This document shows, piece after piece, positions 16,090-24,030 of a DNA stretch of 36,577 nucleotides; within the stretch, counting starts at the first letter, position 1; every line of letters starts with the position of its first letter. The stretch is from Gemmataceae bacterium. Lineage in GTDB: Bacteria > Planctomycetota > Planctomycetia > Gemmatales > Gemmataceae. The position numbers and the translations under genes are program-made. Location: positions 1-36,577 of the forward strand of contig JADLBT010000219.1 in NCBI GenBank assembly GCA_020847555.1. The letters run 5' to 3'. The notes beneath the pieces were generated by a model that worked only from the letters and a program-made list of their open reading frames with translations, was not told the DNA's origin and did no database searches.

Positions 16090-16626
16090 TTACCCCTTTG
16101 GTTGTTCCGTCACCGTCACTTTCTCGATGACCACCTTCTCGACCGGCCGATCGCCGCGGGTGGACACCTTGCCGATTTTCTTGACGGTTTCCAGCGATTC
16201 CTCGTCCGCCACGCGCCCGAAGGCGGTGTACTGATTGTCGAGGTGTGTGTGCCGGCCGAGGCAGATGAAGAACTGCGAGCCGGCCGAGTTCGGATCGTTC
16301 GTTCGGGCCATCGACAGCACGCCGGGCTCATGGGGGGTGGAGTTGAACTCCGCCTTGATCTGGTAGCCCGGCCCGCCGGTCCCGGTCCCTTGCGGACAGC
16401 CGCCCTGGATCATGAAACCATCGATGATCCGGTGGAACACCACTCCATTATAAAACCCCGTCCGGGCCAGTCCAAGGAAGTTTTTCACGTGCCCCGGCGC
16501 CACGTCCGGGAGGAACGTCAGCCGGATCGGCCCCTTGCTGGTTTGCAGCTCGACCAGATAGGTCTTGCGATCGAGGTCGAGCGTCTTCTGGGCGTCCTCC
16601 ACCTGTTGCTTGACGCTGGCAGCCAC
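16090..16626 (-). CDS. Peptidyl-prolyl cis-trans isomerase, cyclophilin type (cytoplasmic, canonical)
   Basis: A 178-residue single-domain cyclophilin. Active-site residues are conserved: FHRIIDGFMIQGG (catalytic Arg of FHR, Gln of QGG), the LSMARTNDPNSAGSQFFI loop, and HLDNQYTAFGRV. It catalyses proline isomerisation in protein folding. The start is the GTG at 16626, preceded by AAGGAG with a 6-base gap. An ATG at 16704 in the same frame would add 26 unconserved basic residues and overlaps the stop of the next gene. No signal peptide is present with this start. It lies 74 bases after the lipoprotein cyclophilin gene on the same strand, so the two are probably cotranscribed. Confidence 0.9.
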   Translation of the reverse strand: MAASVKQQVEDAQKTLDLDRKTYLVELQTSKGPIRLTFLPDVAPGHVKNFLGLARTGFYNGVVFHRIIDGFMIQGGCPQGTGTGGPGYQIKAEFNSTPHEPGVLSMARTNDPNSAGSQFFICLGRHTHLDNQYTAFGRVADEESLETVKKIGKVSTRGDRPVEKVVIEKVTVTEQPKG

Positions 16627-16700
16627 GGGACGCTCCTTTCGTGAGCGGTCAACGGTCAGCGAGGCCAAACCTCTGTCTTTGCGGACCGCTGATCGCTGCC

Positions 16701-17618
16701 TCATTTTTCCGCCGTCTCGATGGTGACGGAACGAATCACCACCGGCTCGACGGGGCGGTCCTTGAATTCGTCGTCCTGCCGCACGGGCCTTGTCACTATT
16801 GTACGGGCCACATCAAGACCGCGGACCACCTTGCCGAAGACGGTCCAGTTACCGTCCATCCACGGCGCCTTGCTGAGGGTAATGTAGAACTTGCACGCGG
16901 CCGTTTCCACTTCCTCCGCGTGCCAGGCGCCGACGGTGCCCTCCTCGTGCTTGACCTTGTCACTCAGCTCCGGCTTCAGCCAGTAGCCGATGCTGCCGTA
17001 GCCGGGCTCGGCAGTGCCCAGCGGGCAGCCGCCTTCCAGGCACTCGAAGTAGCTACCCTTGGCCCCCTCCAGCTCCTCGCGCAGCGTGCGGTCGAACTCC
17101 AGCCCGTCGTAATACCCGGCGCGGGCGAGGGCGACGAAGTTGCGCACGTGGGCCGGGGCGACGTCCGGCCACAGTTCGATCTGGATCGAGCCGAGGTCCG
17201 TCTTGATCGTGGCGGTGTAGTTGACTCGCTGGCCCTGCGGGGTGACGAACACCACCTGGTCCCACAGGCCGCCTGGGGCGCTGATCCGCTCGTACAGCTT
17301 GCCGACACTCTTGCCAGCCCTGGTCTTGTCGGGCAGCCACTGGTCGAGCGGCGGCTCGGGAAGGACCGCGTCCTTGAACGGGACGTGCCGCTTCGCGGCG
17401 GGGGCCGCCGCGGGGGCGGGATCCTGAGTTGGGCTCGCCGCTGTCTGCGCCGGGGCGGTCTGGGCGCCGATGCGAGCAACGGGCGGCGTGCGCGGGGCCT
17501 CGTTATTGTCCGCGGCGGGCTCCTGCTTGCCGCAGCCTGTGAGTCCTGCTCCCAGCGCCAGCGCCGCCAGCAGCGTCTGCGCCACGCCCCCCCTTCGCCG
17601 GATCGCGCGAACGGCCAT
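16701..17618 (-). CDS. Cyclophilin-like lipoprotein with degenerate active site
   Basis: A 305-residue protein. The N terminus is basic (MAVRAIRRRGG), then hydrophobic, ending in the lipobox LTGC, so it should be a lipid-anchored exported protein. A Pro/Ala-rich linker runs to about residue 75. The cyclophilin domain covers roughly the last 180 residues (GSIQIELWPDVAPAHVRNFVALARAGYYDG). Compared with active cyclophilins, FHR is FDR, the QGG glutamine is missing (CLEGGCPLG), and SQFFI is CKFYI. Isomerase activity is therefore doubtful, and a binding role is possible. The ATG at 17618 has a GGAGG site with proper spacing. A GTG at 17627 is less likely. The convergent arrangement of ends and the following canonical cyclophilin suggest duplication. 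Confidence 0.82.
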   Translation of the reverse strand: MAVRAIRRRGGVAQTLLAALALGAGLTGCGKQEPAADNNEAPRTPPVARIGAQTAPAQTAASPTQDPAPAAAPAAKRHVPFKDAVLPEPPLDQWLPDKTRAGKSVGKLYERISAPGGLWDQVVFVTPQGQRVNYTATIKTDLGSIQIELWPDVAPAHVRNFVALARAGYYDGLEFDRTLREELEGAKGSYFECLEGGCPLGTAEPGYGSIGYWLKPELSDKVKHEEGTVGAWHAEEVETAACKFYITLSKAPWMDGNWTVFGKVVRGLDVARTIVTRPVRQDDEFKDRPVEPVVIRSVTIETAEK

Positions 17619-17790
17619 CGCTCTCACCTCCGTTCAGGACTGCACCCTCGTCTCCCCATTGGGGGCGTGACTGTAGTCAAGCACGCCCCTCGGGTCAACC
17701 GGGATTGGCCCGCCCGACGGCTGGTTCCGCCCGCTCCGGCCCGGTAAGATGGTGCAGGGACAAGGAACGTGGTGTGCCAAGGTGTTGGGT

Positions 17791-17816
17791 AAAGCCCACG
17801 GGTCGCATCCCGTGGG
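17791..17816 (+). repeat. REP-like palindrome, copy 3
   Basis: AAAGCCCACGGGTCGCATCC followed by CGTGGG. It shares the left half of copy 1 and has a different middle. It faces copy 4 at 17836, so the two can also pair with each other into one long hairpin, resembling the paired REP units of enterobacterial BIMEs. Confidence 0.7.
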
Positions 17817-17835
17817 TCAACTGCTGGGAACCTGG

Positions 17836-17861
17836 CTCACGGGGCGTCACCCGTGGGCTTT
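17836..17861 (-). repeat. REP-like palindrome, copy 4 (inverted)
   Basis: On the minus strand it reads AAAGCCCACGGGTGACGCC then CCGTGAG, almost identical to copy 1 but in the opposite direction to copy 3, which lies 19 bases away. Confidence 0.75.
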
Positions 17862-17967
17862 GAAAGAACCCATTGCACACCATCCCCCTTGCAGCTGCAC
17901 CAGGGCCGCCAGATCAAGGGACAGGAGACAGGCGCACCACCACACCAGGCCCCACGCACTTGGTCCC

Positions 17968-20499
17968 ATGACGACCGCCCAGCTACCCCCGGTTGGCGCC
18001 GCCGCAAGGACCGTGGCGCCCGGCTGGATGGTTCTCGACGGCAGTATCTGGCGCGGGCCGCTCGTGCCGCTCGCCCTGGCCGTGACCGCCGGAATCGTCT
18101 ACGACCGCCACGCCCCCGCCAGCCTCCCCGTCACCCTGCTCTTCCTGCTCGCCTTTTTGCTGGCCGCTGTCGCCCACGCGCGGAAGCCCGGCCTGGCGCT
18201 GCTTTACCTGTGGTTGGCCGCCGGCGCCGCGGGGGCGGCCCGGCACCACCTCCGCCGCGCGACCTTCGCCGAGGATGACGTCTCCGCACACGCCGCCAGC
18301 GAACCCCGCCCGGCCCTGCTGCGCGGGGCGGTGGCGACGGAGCCCGCGGTGCGGCGCCCGGGCGAGGCCGCGTTGCGCTCGTTCGCGCCTGGCGAGTCCA
18401 CGCGCTTCGTCCTGCGCGTCGCGCACCTCCGGCAACGCGACGACTGGGGGCCGGTTTCGGGGCGCGCCCTGGTGACGGTCCTGTCGCGGCTCCCCGGGAT
18501 CCGTGTCGGCGACGCGGTCGAGGTGGTGGGCCGGCTGGCGCTGCCGGAAGGGGTCGCAAACCCGGGCGGGTTCGACTACGCCTCCTACCTGAAGGACCAG
18601 GGCATCACGGCCGTCGTCACCGCGGAGGGGGCGCCGGGCACAGTGACCCTCCTCGCCCCCGGCAACTGGTGGTCGCCGCCGCGCCTGCTCGCCGCGGTCC
18701 GCTCCTGGGCGCGGCAAACCCTGGACCAGCAGCTGCCGGAGCAGCAGGCGCGGCTGGCGACCGCGCTGCTCCTCGGGGACGCCGCCGCGCTCTCGGCGGA
18801 CGAGTGGGAGCGCTACCAGCGCAGCGGCGTGGTCCACGTACTGGTGATCTCGGGGCAGCACATGGTGCTGCTCGCCTGGGCGCTGTGGCTCGCCCTCCGC
18901 CCGCTCGGAGTGACGCGCCGGGGCGGCGCCGTACTGGTCGCGCTGGCGACCGCCGCCTACGCGCTACTCGCCGGAGGACAGCCGCCGGCCGTGCGCGGCG
19001 CCGTGATGATCGGGGCCGTGTGCGGCAGCCTGCTGGTGCGCCGCCCTCCCGTGGCGGCCAACTGCCTTGCGCTGGCGTGGCTGGTCGTCGCCCTCGCCAA
19101 CCCGGCCGACGTCTTCGACCCCGGCTGCCAGCTCTCGTTCCTCGCCGTGGCCGTCCTGTGCTGGGGCGGCCGGTCCTGGAAGTTCGCGGCCGGCGATCCG
19201 CTCGACCAGCTGGTGAAAGAAGGCCGGCCCGCGTGGCAGCGGGCGGTCCGCGGACTGGGGGCCGCGGTGGGGCTGGCCTACGCGATCAACGCGGCAGTCT
19301 GGCTCGCGCTGACGCCGCTGCTGGCCCACCACTTCCACATGGTCCAGCCGGCGGCACTGCTGCTCGGCCCGCCCGTCGTGCTGCTCGCGACCCTCGCGCT
19401 GGTGGCGGGGTTCGTGCTGCTTTTCACTGCGACCCTCGCTCCGCCGCTCGGCTGGCCCGCCGCCCAGGTCACGGCGCTTGCCCTCGCCGGCACCGACACG
19501 CTGATCGATTTCGCCCTGACGTGGGGCTGGGCGTGCCGCTACCTGCCGGACATCCCGGCATGGTGGGCGGGCGTGTTCTACGCTGGACTGCTGGCCGCGC
19601 TGACGCTGCGACCGCTGCGCCGGCGCTGGCGGTGGGCGCTGCTGGGCGGGCTGGGATGGCTGGCCCTGGGCCTGCTGGTCGGGCTGGGGCGCCCGCGATC
19701 GGACGAGTTCCGCTGCACGTTCCTGGCGGTCGGCCACGGCGGCTGCGTCGTGCTGGAGACGCCGGACAGGCGGACCCTGCTCTACGACGCCGGTGCCCTG
19801 AACGGTCCGGAGGTGACGCGCCGGCACATCGCCCCGTACCTGTGGCACCGCGGCATCAGCCGCATCGACGAGGTCTTCCTCTCGCACGGCGACCTGGACC
19901 ACTTCAACGGCATCCCCGCCCTGGTCGAGCGCTTCGCGGTCGGCCAGGTGACCTGCCCGCCGACCTTCCCGGCGCGCAACAACCAGCCGGTGCGCTTCAC
20001 CCTGGAGGCGCTGGAGCGGCACGACGTCCCGGTGCGCATCGTCCGCGCCGGGGATCGGCTGTCCGCGGGCGCGGTGACGCTGGACGTGCTCCACCCGCCA
20101 GCGGCCGGCCCGGAGGGCAACGAGAACGCCCGCAGCCTGGTGCTGCTGGTGCGGCACGGCGCGCACGCGATCCTGCTGACGGGCGATCTCGAAGGCCCCG
20201 GGACGGATCGAGTGCTGGCGCTGCCGCCGGTGAAGGTCGATGTCATGCAGGCACCACACCACGGCAGCCTGCGGGCGAACCCGGTCGCGCTGGCGCAGTG
20301 GGCGCGGCCGGCGGTGGCGGTGTCGTGCCAGGGGAGGCCGAAGAGCACGGGCCGGCCCGAGGCGCCCTACGAACGGGTTGGCGCACGTTTCTTGCCGACG
20401 TGGCGGGACGGGGCGGTCGTGGTCCGGAGCGGGACGACCGGCCTGAGCATCGAAACGTTCTGTACCGGGAAGCGCTGGCCCGTCCCACCCAGGCCGTGA
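17968..20499 (+). CDS. comEC: ComEC/Rec2-family competence membrane channel protein
   Basis: An 843-residue polytopic membrane protein. The N-terminal membrane segments and DUF4131-like/OB region span about 30-230. The Competence domain follows, with the family pattern ALLLGDAAALSADEWERYQRSG then VVHVLVISGQHM and many membrane helices to about 570. The C-terminal metallo-beta-lactamase-like domain (about 575-835) starts FLAVGHGGCVVLETPD and carries LSHGDLDHFNGI and APHHGSLRAN. In transforming bacteria ComEC carries single-stranded DNA across the inner membrane, and the C-terminal domain has been proposed as the nuclease. The ATG at 17968 directly precedes the first helix. No other com or pilus genes are in the window. 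Confidence 0.92.
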   Translation: MTTAQLPPVGAAARTVAPGWMVLDGSIWRGPLVPLALAVTAGIVYDRHAPASLPVTLLFLLAFLLAAVAHARKPGLALLYLWLAAGAAGAARHHLRRATFAEDDVSAHAASEPRPALLRGAVATEPAVRRPGEAALRSFAPGESTRFVLRVAHLRQRDDWGPVSGRALVTVLSRLPGIRVGDAVEVVGRLALPEGVANPGGFDYASYLKDQGITAVVTAEGAPGTVTLLAPGNWWSPPRLLAAVRSWARQTLDQQLPEQQARLATALLLGDAAALSADEWERYQRSGVVHVLVISGQHMVLLAWALWLALRPLGVTRRGGAVLVALATAAYALLAGGQPPAVRGAVMIGAVCGSLLVRRPPVAANCLALAWLVVALANPADVFDPGCQLSFLAVAVLCWGGRSWKFAAGDPLDQLVKEGRPAWQRAVRGLGAAVGLAYAINAAVWLALTPLLAHHFHMVQPAALLLGPPVVLLATLALVAGFVLLFTATLAPPLGWPAAQVTALALAGTDTLIDFALTWGWACRYLPDIPAWWAGVFYAGLLAALTLRPLRRRWRWALLGGLGWLALGLLVGLGRPRSDEFRCTFLAVGHGGCVVLETPDRRTLLYDAGALNGPEVTRRHIAPYLWHRGISRIDEVFLSHGDLDHFNGIPALVERFAVGQVTCPPTFPARNNQPVRFTLEALERHDVPVRIVRAGDRLSAGAVTLDVLHPPAAGPEGNENARSLVLLVRHGAHAILLTGDLEGPGTDRVLALPPVKVDVMQAPHHGSLRANPVALAQWARPAVAVSCQGRPKSTGRPEAPYERVGARFLPTWRDGAVVVRSGTTGLSIETFCTGKRWPVPPRP

Positions 20500-20561
20500 A
20501 GCATTACCTGTGCTTGCCGGGCGCCGCCGGAAGGATCCCTCCCCCGCGCTCGAGCAGTAAG

Positions 20562-20594
20562 AGAGGGCCGGCGACCATCGGCCGCCGGCCTTCT
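20562..20594. terminator. Bidirectional hairpin between comEC and the vWA gene
   Basis: Arms 20562-20573 (AGAGGGCCGGCG) and 20583-20594 (CGCCGGCCTTCT) pair at 11 of 12 positions around a 9-base loop. It sits in the 115-base gap between two convergent genes, where a shared terminator is expected. The plus-strand exit, TCTCCTT, is moderately pyrimidine-rich. Confidence 0.6.
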
Positions 20595-20614
20595 CCTTGC
20601 GCGACAGGACCGGG

Positions 20615-21778
20615 TTACTTCTTCTCCCCGGCAGGGGCGGCGTACTCGATGCTGACGCGCCGGGCCTGGGTCCGCAGAACGCGCAGCACCTGGTTGTCGA
20701 AGCTGTCGCGGGCGCGGGCGCCGTCCGCCTCCTTCAGCTTCTGAGCGATGAACGCGCCGCGTTTCCTGTCCAGCTCGACCGCACGGGTGTTCAGCTCGCG
20801 GCGGTGCGTTTCCAGCTTCTTGAGGTAGGTCTTCTGCTCCCCGGGGCTGAGCTTCTGCAACTCGACTGGCAACTCCTCCTTCTTCAGCTCGCTCAGCTTC
20901 ACCTTGCCGGCCTTCACCTGGTCGAGCAGGTCGTAGGCCGCGGTCGTGCCGGACCGGCCGGCAAAGGCGGCGCGATCCGCGGCGACCGGCGCCGGCAGGG
21001 CGGCGGCGTCCGCCTTCTTCTTCGCGCCCGCGCGCTGCTCGGCCTCGCGACCGTAGACCAGCGTGGTCGAGGCCAACTCGCGGTTGATCTTGGCCAGTTC
21101 GGCGTCGAATGGGGTGGCGATGGCGACAACCGGCCCGCCCTGCGCGTCGATCTGGACGTAAGACCCTTCGGCCAGGCGGCAGATCTCCTGCCAGTACTTC
21201 TTCGTCTCGGCGTGGGTGCCGCACTGGATCGTGTTGATGATGATGTCGCGCGTCACCGCCAGCTTGCACGTCTCGGCATACTTGACGTCGTCGGGGTAAT
21301 TCATCTTGGGGGGGGCGTCGCCGACCAGGAAGACGATCTTGAGGGTCTTCTTGTCGGTGCTCCACTTCATCTTGGTGACGGACTCGTGCAGAGCCTGGTT
21401 GACGCTCTCCGGGAAGTCCCCGCCGCCCTGCGCCTGGAAGCCCATCAGATGGCTGTGGATGGCGTCCAGGTCGTCCGTCAGATCGAACAGCTTGGTGACG
21501 TACTGATCCCCGCGGTCGCGGTAGGCGACCAACCCGACCCGCAGCCGGGGAGTCGGCTTGCCAGCCGCGATCTGGTTGCAGATCGTCCAGATCTTCTGCT
21601 TGGCCGCGTTGATCAGCCCGCCCATGCTGCCGGTCGTGTCCAGGCAGAACACCACCTCGACGGTCGGCTGAGCGGCCTTCGACTTGCCCTTGTTTGCCGG
21701 CTCCTGGGCTCCGGCCGGGACGGCGGAAGCCACCCAAACCAGGGCGACCCCACACAGCAGGCTCACGGTTCGTTTCAT
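20615..21778 (-). CDS. Secreted von Willebrand factor A (vWA) domain protein
   Basis: A 387-residue protein. A signal peptide (MKRTVSLLCGVALVWVASAVPAGA, cleavage near 24-25) points to export. The vWA domain covers about 40-235. Its metal-site motif is CLDTTGSMGGLI, a DxTxS-type variant of MIDAS, followed by LRVGLVAYRDRGD and KIVFLVGDAPPKMNYPDD. The C-terminal ~130 residues are charged and helical, with heptad-like KLETHRRELNTRAVELDRKRG, and unrecognised. It diverges from the Ter-type module across 276 bases. The signal peptide and layout differ from cytoplasmic TerY/TerF vWA proteins, so membership of that system is not claimed. A ligand-binding or adhesion-like role is possible. Confidence 0.85.
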   Translation of the reverse strand: MKRTVSLLCGVALVWVASAVPAGAQEPANKGKSKAAQPTVEVVFCLDTTGSMGGLINAAKQKIWTICNQIAAGKPTPRLRVGLVAYRDRGDQYVTKLFDLTDDLDAIHSHLMGFQAQGGGDFPESVNQALHESVTKMKWSTDKKTLKIVFLVGDAPPKMNYPDDVKYAETCKLAVTRDIIINTIQCGTHAETKKYWQEICRLAEGSYVQIDAQGGPVVAIATPFDAELAKINRELASTTLVYGREAEQRAGAKKKADAAALPAPVAADRAAFAGRSGTTAAYDLLDQVKAGKVKLSELKKEELPVELQKLSPGEQKTYLKKLETHRRELNTRAVELDRKRGAFIAQKLKEADGARARDSFDNQVLRVLRTQARRVSIEYAAPAGEKK

Positions 21779-21938
21779 GCTTCCCTCCTCACGTTGGGGG
21801 TGTGTTCGAGTTGGACCGGCGAGTTGTGCCCCCCTCTCTCCCCTGGGGGAGAGGGGGAAAGCAGACAGTCACTCCCGGACTGTGTATTAGACGACGCAAC
21901 CAGCCCGCGCGATTGCGGTATCGCAGCGCTCTCATGTG

Positions 21939-21966
21939 TTGACGACGGACGCTGCCGCCTTACGAT
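21939..21966 (+). promoter_or_regulatory. Candidate sigma-70-type promoter of the four-gene Ter-type module
   Basis: TTGACG at 21939-21944 and TACGAT at 21961-21966 are separated by 16 bases. The implied leader to the start codon at 22055 is about 80 bases. The same gap also holds a C/G-rich hairpin at 21829-21857 (CCCCCTCTCTCCCC/GGGGGAGAGGGGG), closer to the vWA gene. This is the best promoter-like match in the window. Confidence 0.5.
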
Positions 21967-22054
21967 GAGTCGCATCGGGCGAAGGCGCGTCGATCGGCTG
22001 GGCGGAAGGAATCGCCTGACGACGGAACCGCGCCGCCCGGACAGGTATGGGGGA

Positions 22055-23260
22055 ATGATCGCGATGCACCACCTTCCGCGGGAGGCGGCCCCTCCCGTGC
22101 GCGTTTCGTTGCGCGCCGGGACGTTGGCGCTGTGGGTCGAACGGGCCGAGGCGCCGCTGCACAACCTGTGCGGGTTCGCCAGCCGCCGCAGCCGCAAGCG
22201 CGGCTTCGTATTCGTCAGCAAGGTGCTCGGCAAGCACTATCCGGTCCGCCCCCGCGCGATGGAGACGGTCCACCGGCGGCTGGCGGAAAAGCTCCGGCTC
22301 GTCGCCGGGCCGGCGGTCGTCGTCGGGCTGGCGGAAACGGCGACCGGACTCGGGCAGGGCGTGTACGACCAGCTCCTGCGCCGGACCGGGCGGCGCGACC
22401 TGCTGTTCCTGCACACGACGCGCTACCGCCTGCGCTGCCCGCTGGCCCTCGACTTCGAGGAGAGCCACAGCCACGCGACGCAGCACCTCCTCTACGAACC
22501 GGCCGACCCGGACCACGCGGCCCTGTTCCGCGCCGCCCGCGCGCTCGTTCTGATCGACGACGAGATCAGCACCGGCCGCACGCTGGCGAACCTGGCCCTG
22601 GCCTACCGCCGGCTCAACCCGCGGGTGAAGGAACTTCATCTCGTCAGTCTCACCGACTGGCTCGACCCGGACGCCCGGGCGGAGGTGACCCGGCGCGCCG
22701 GCATTCCCACCGCGTTTCACAGCCTGCTGAGCGGGCGGTTCCTCTTCCGCGCGGACGAGCAGTTCGATCCCGGATCGATCCCGGACGTGGTCGGCCGCGG
22801 GGACTGCAAGGACGAGTACCTCCCCCGTTCGTCCGGCCGGCTGGGCCTGTGCGGCCGGACGGCCGTTGACTTCGGTCCGGTGGTGGAGCGCCTGAACCTG
22901 GCCCCGGGCGACCGGGTGCTGGTACTCGGGACCGGCGAGTTCGCCCACCCGCCGTTCCTGCTGGCGCGCTGGCTGGAGGAGCGCGGCTGGGAAGTGGCCT
23001 ACCAGAGCACGACCCGGTCGCCGCTGCTGGGCGACGGCGACATCGGCAGCACGCTGGAATTTCTTGACAATTACGCCGACGAGATCCCGAATTACCTCTA
23101 CAACGTGGCCGGCCGCAGTTACGACCGCACCCTGCTTTGCTACGAGAGCCACCCACTGCCGCCCGCCCACCAGTTACCCGACCTACTCAACGCCGACAGC
23201 CTGTTCTTCACGGGCACCGGCCCTGTGCTGCTCGGGGACCGCAGGGAGCACGATCGATGA
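22055..23260 (+). CDS. PRTase_2-TRSP phosphoribosyltransferase of the Ter-linked metabolite module
   Basis: A 401-residue, two-domain protein. The N-terminal PRTase_2 domain (about 15-260) includes SRRSRKRGFVFVSKVLGKHYPVRP (described at residues ~43-66) and the PRPP-binding loop VLIDDEISTGRT ending at 176. The C-terminal TRSP domain (about 275-395) carries the motif that names it, QSTTRSPLLGDGD, after LVLGTGEFAHPPFLLA. The family is predicted to attach a ribose phosphate to a base-like substrate, and the actual product is unknown. The start is ATG 22055, or ATG 22064, which has better spacing from GGGGGA. The ATG at 21965 lies inside the promoter's -10. Its stop overlaps the next start by four bases (ATGA). 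Confidence 0.88.
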   Translation: MIAMHHLPREAAPPVRVSLRAGTLALWVERAEAPLHNLCGFASRRSRKRGFVFVSKVLGKHYPVRPRAMETVHRRLAEKLRLVAGPAVVVGLAETATGLGQGVYDQLLRRTGRRDLLFLHTTRYRLRCPLALDFEESHSHATQHLLYEPADPDHAALFRAARALVLIDDEISTGRTLANLALAYRRLNPRVKELHLVSLTDWLDPDARAEVTRRAGIPTAFHSLLSGRFLFRADEQFDPGSIPDVVGRGDCKDEYLPRSSGRLGLCGRTAVDFGPVVERLNLAPGDRVLVLGTGEFAHPPFLLARWLEERGWEVAYQSTTRSPLLGDGDIGSTLEFLDNYADEIPNYLYNVAGRSYDRTLLCYESHPLPPAHQLPDLLNADSLFFTGTGPVLLGDRREHDR

Positions 23261-24030
23261 CCGCACCGCACGCGCCGGCCATCCCAGTTTACATCTTCCT
23301 CGACCTGGACGACACCATCTTCCAAACGCTGCCCAAGTGCCCCGAGGGCGAAGCGGTGTGGCCGGCAGCGTTCCGCAAGGACGGCAGCCCGATCTCCTTC
23401 ATGACGGACCGCCAGCGCGTGCTGCTCGCACGGCTCGCGGCGGCCGGGACGCTCATTCCGACGACAGCCCGCAACCTCGACGCCTTCCGGCGCGTGGATC
23501 TCCCTTTCGATTCCTTCGTCATCCTCGATTTCGGCGGCGCGGTGCTGCTCCCCGGCGGGGCACTCGACCCGGAGTGGGACGCGACCGTGCGCCCGCAGAC
23601 CGTCGCCGTGGCGGGCCGGCTTCACGGGTTGCAGCGGTCGATCCAGAGTTACAGCGACCGCCGCAGACTCGGGGCGGTGGCGCGGGTGATCGCCGACTTC
23701 GGGATGCCGCTCTACGTCGTCGTCAAGCACCCGGGCGGGGAGGCCGACACCCTCCGGACCATCCTGACCGAATACCTTGCAGGTGAAGATCTCGGCGGCC
23801 TGTTCGTCCACCACAACGACAACAACCTGTCCCTGGTGCCGGCGTTTCTCGGGAAGGAGCGGGCGGTGCGCCACGTCGTCGCGCGCCGCCTCGGGCCGGA
23901 CCCGGTGCTAACTCTGGGGGCCGCCGACAGCCTGACCGACGCTTCGTTCCTCGGGCTGTGCGATTACGCCCTCGTGCCGCGCGGGTCGCAGCTGCATCGC
24001 CGCCTCCTCACCGCCCAGGAGACGCCGTGA
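23257..24030 (+). CDS. HAD-superfamily phosphatase of the Ter-linked metabolite module
   Basis: A 257-residue HAD hydrolase. Motif I is FLDLDDTIF (nucleophile Asp16, general acid/base Asp18). Motif II is the Thr of LIPTTARN. A candidate motif III Lys is in VVKHPGG or FLGKERAV. Motif IV is GAADSLTDASF. The cap is of the C2 type found in Cof/sucrose-phosphate-phosphatase relatives, judged by layout. It overlaps the upstream PRTase gene by four bases and the downstream gene by one base (TGATG), so translation is coupled. In the predicted pathway it would remove phosphate from the ribosylated intermediate. The substrate is inferred from context. Confidence 0.85.
   Translation: MTAPHAPAIPVYIFLDLDDTIFQTLPKCPEGEAVWPAAFRKDGSPISFMTDRQRVLLARLAAAGTLIPTTARNLDAFRRVDLPFDSFVILDFGGAVLLPGGALDPEWDATVRPQTVAVAGRLHGLQRSIQSYSDRRRLGAVARVIADFGMPLYVVVKHPGGEADTLRTILTEYLAGEDLGGLFVHHNDNNLSLVPAFLGKERAVRHVVARRLGPDPVLTLGAADSLTDASFLGLCDYALVPRGSQLHRRLLTAQETP

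Larger units (their letters stand above)
17619..17967. other. 349-base gap upstream of comEC carrying a pair of REP-like palindromes
   Basis: No gene is supported here. The gap separates the divergent cyclophilin lipoprotein and comEC. It contains two copies of the REP-like palindrome facing each other (17791-17816 and 17836-17861) and must hold both promoters. I could not place a convincing -35/-10 pair. The comEC reading frame stays open back to 17749, but that stretch runs through the repeats and looks non-coding. Confidence 0.6.

Noticed and set aside
20615..21778. Calling the vWA protein TerY or TerF
   Set aside because: It has a signal peptide and a different C-terminal region, and is transcribed away from the module. 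Proximity alone does not support the name.
20597..22054. Upstream extension of the PRTase_2-TRSP frame, including an ATG at 21965
   Set aside because: The extension is antisense to the vWA gene and encodes unconserved sequence. The ATG at 21965 falls inside the proposed -10 element. The conserved domain begins after 22055.
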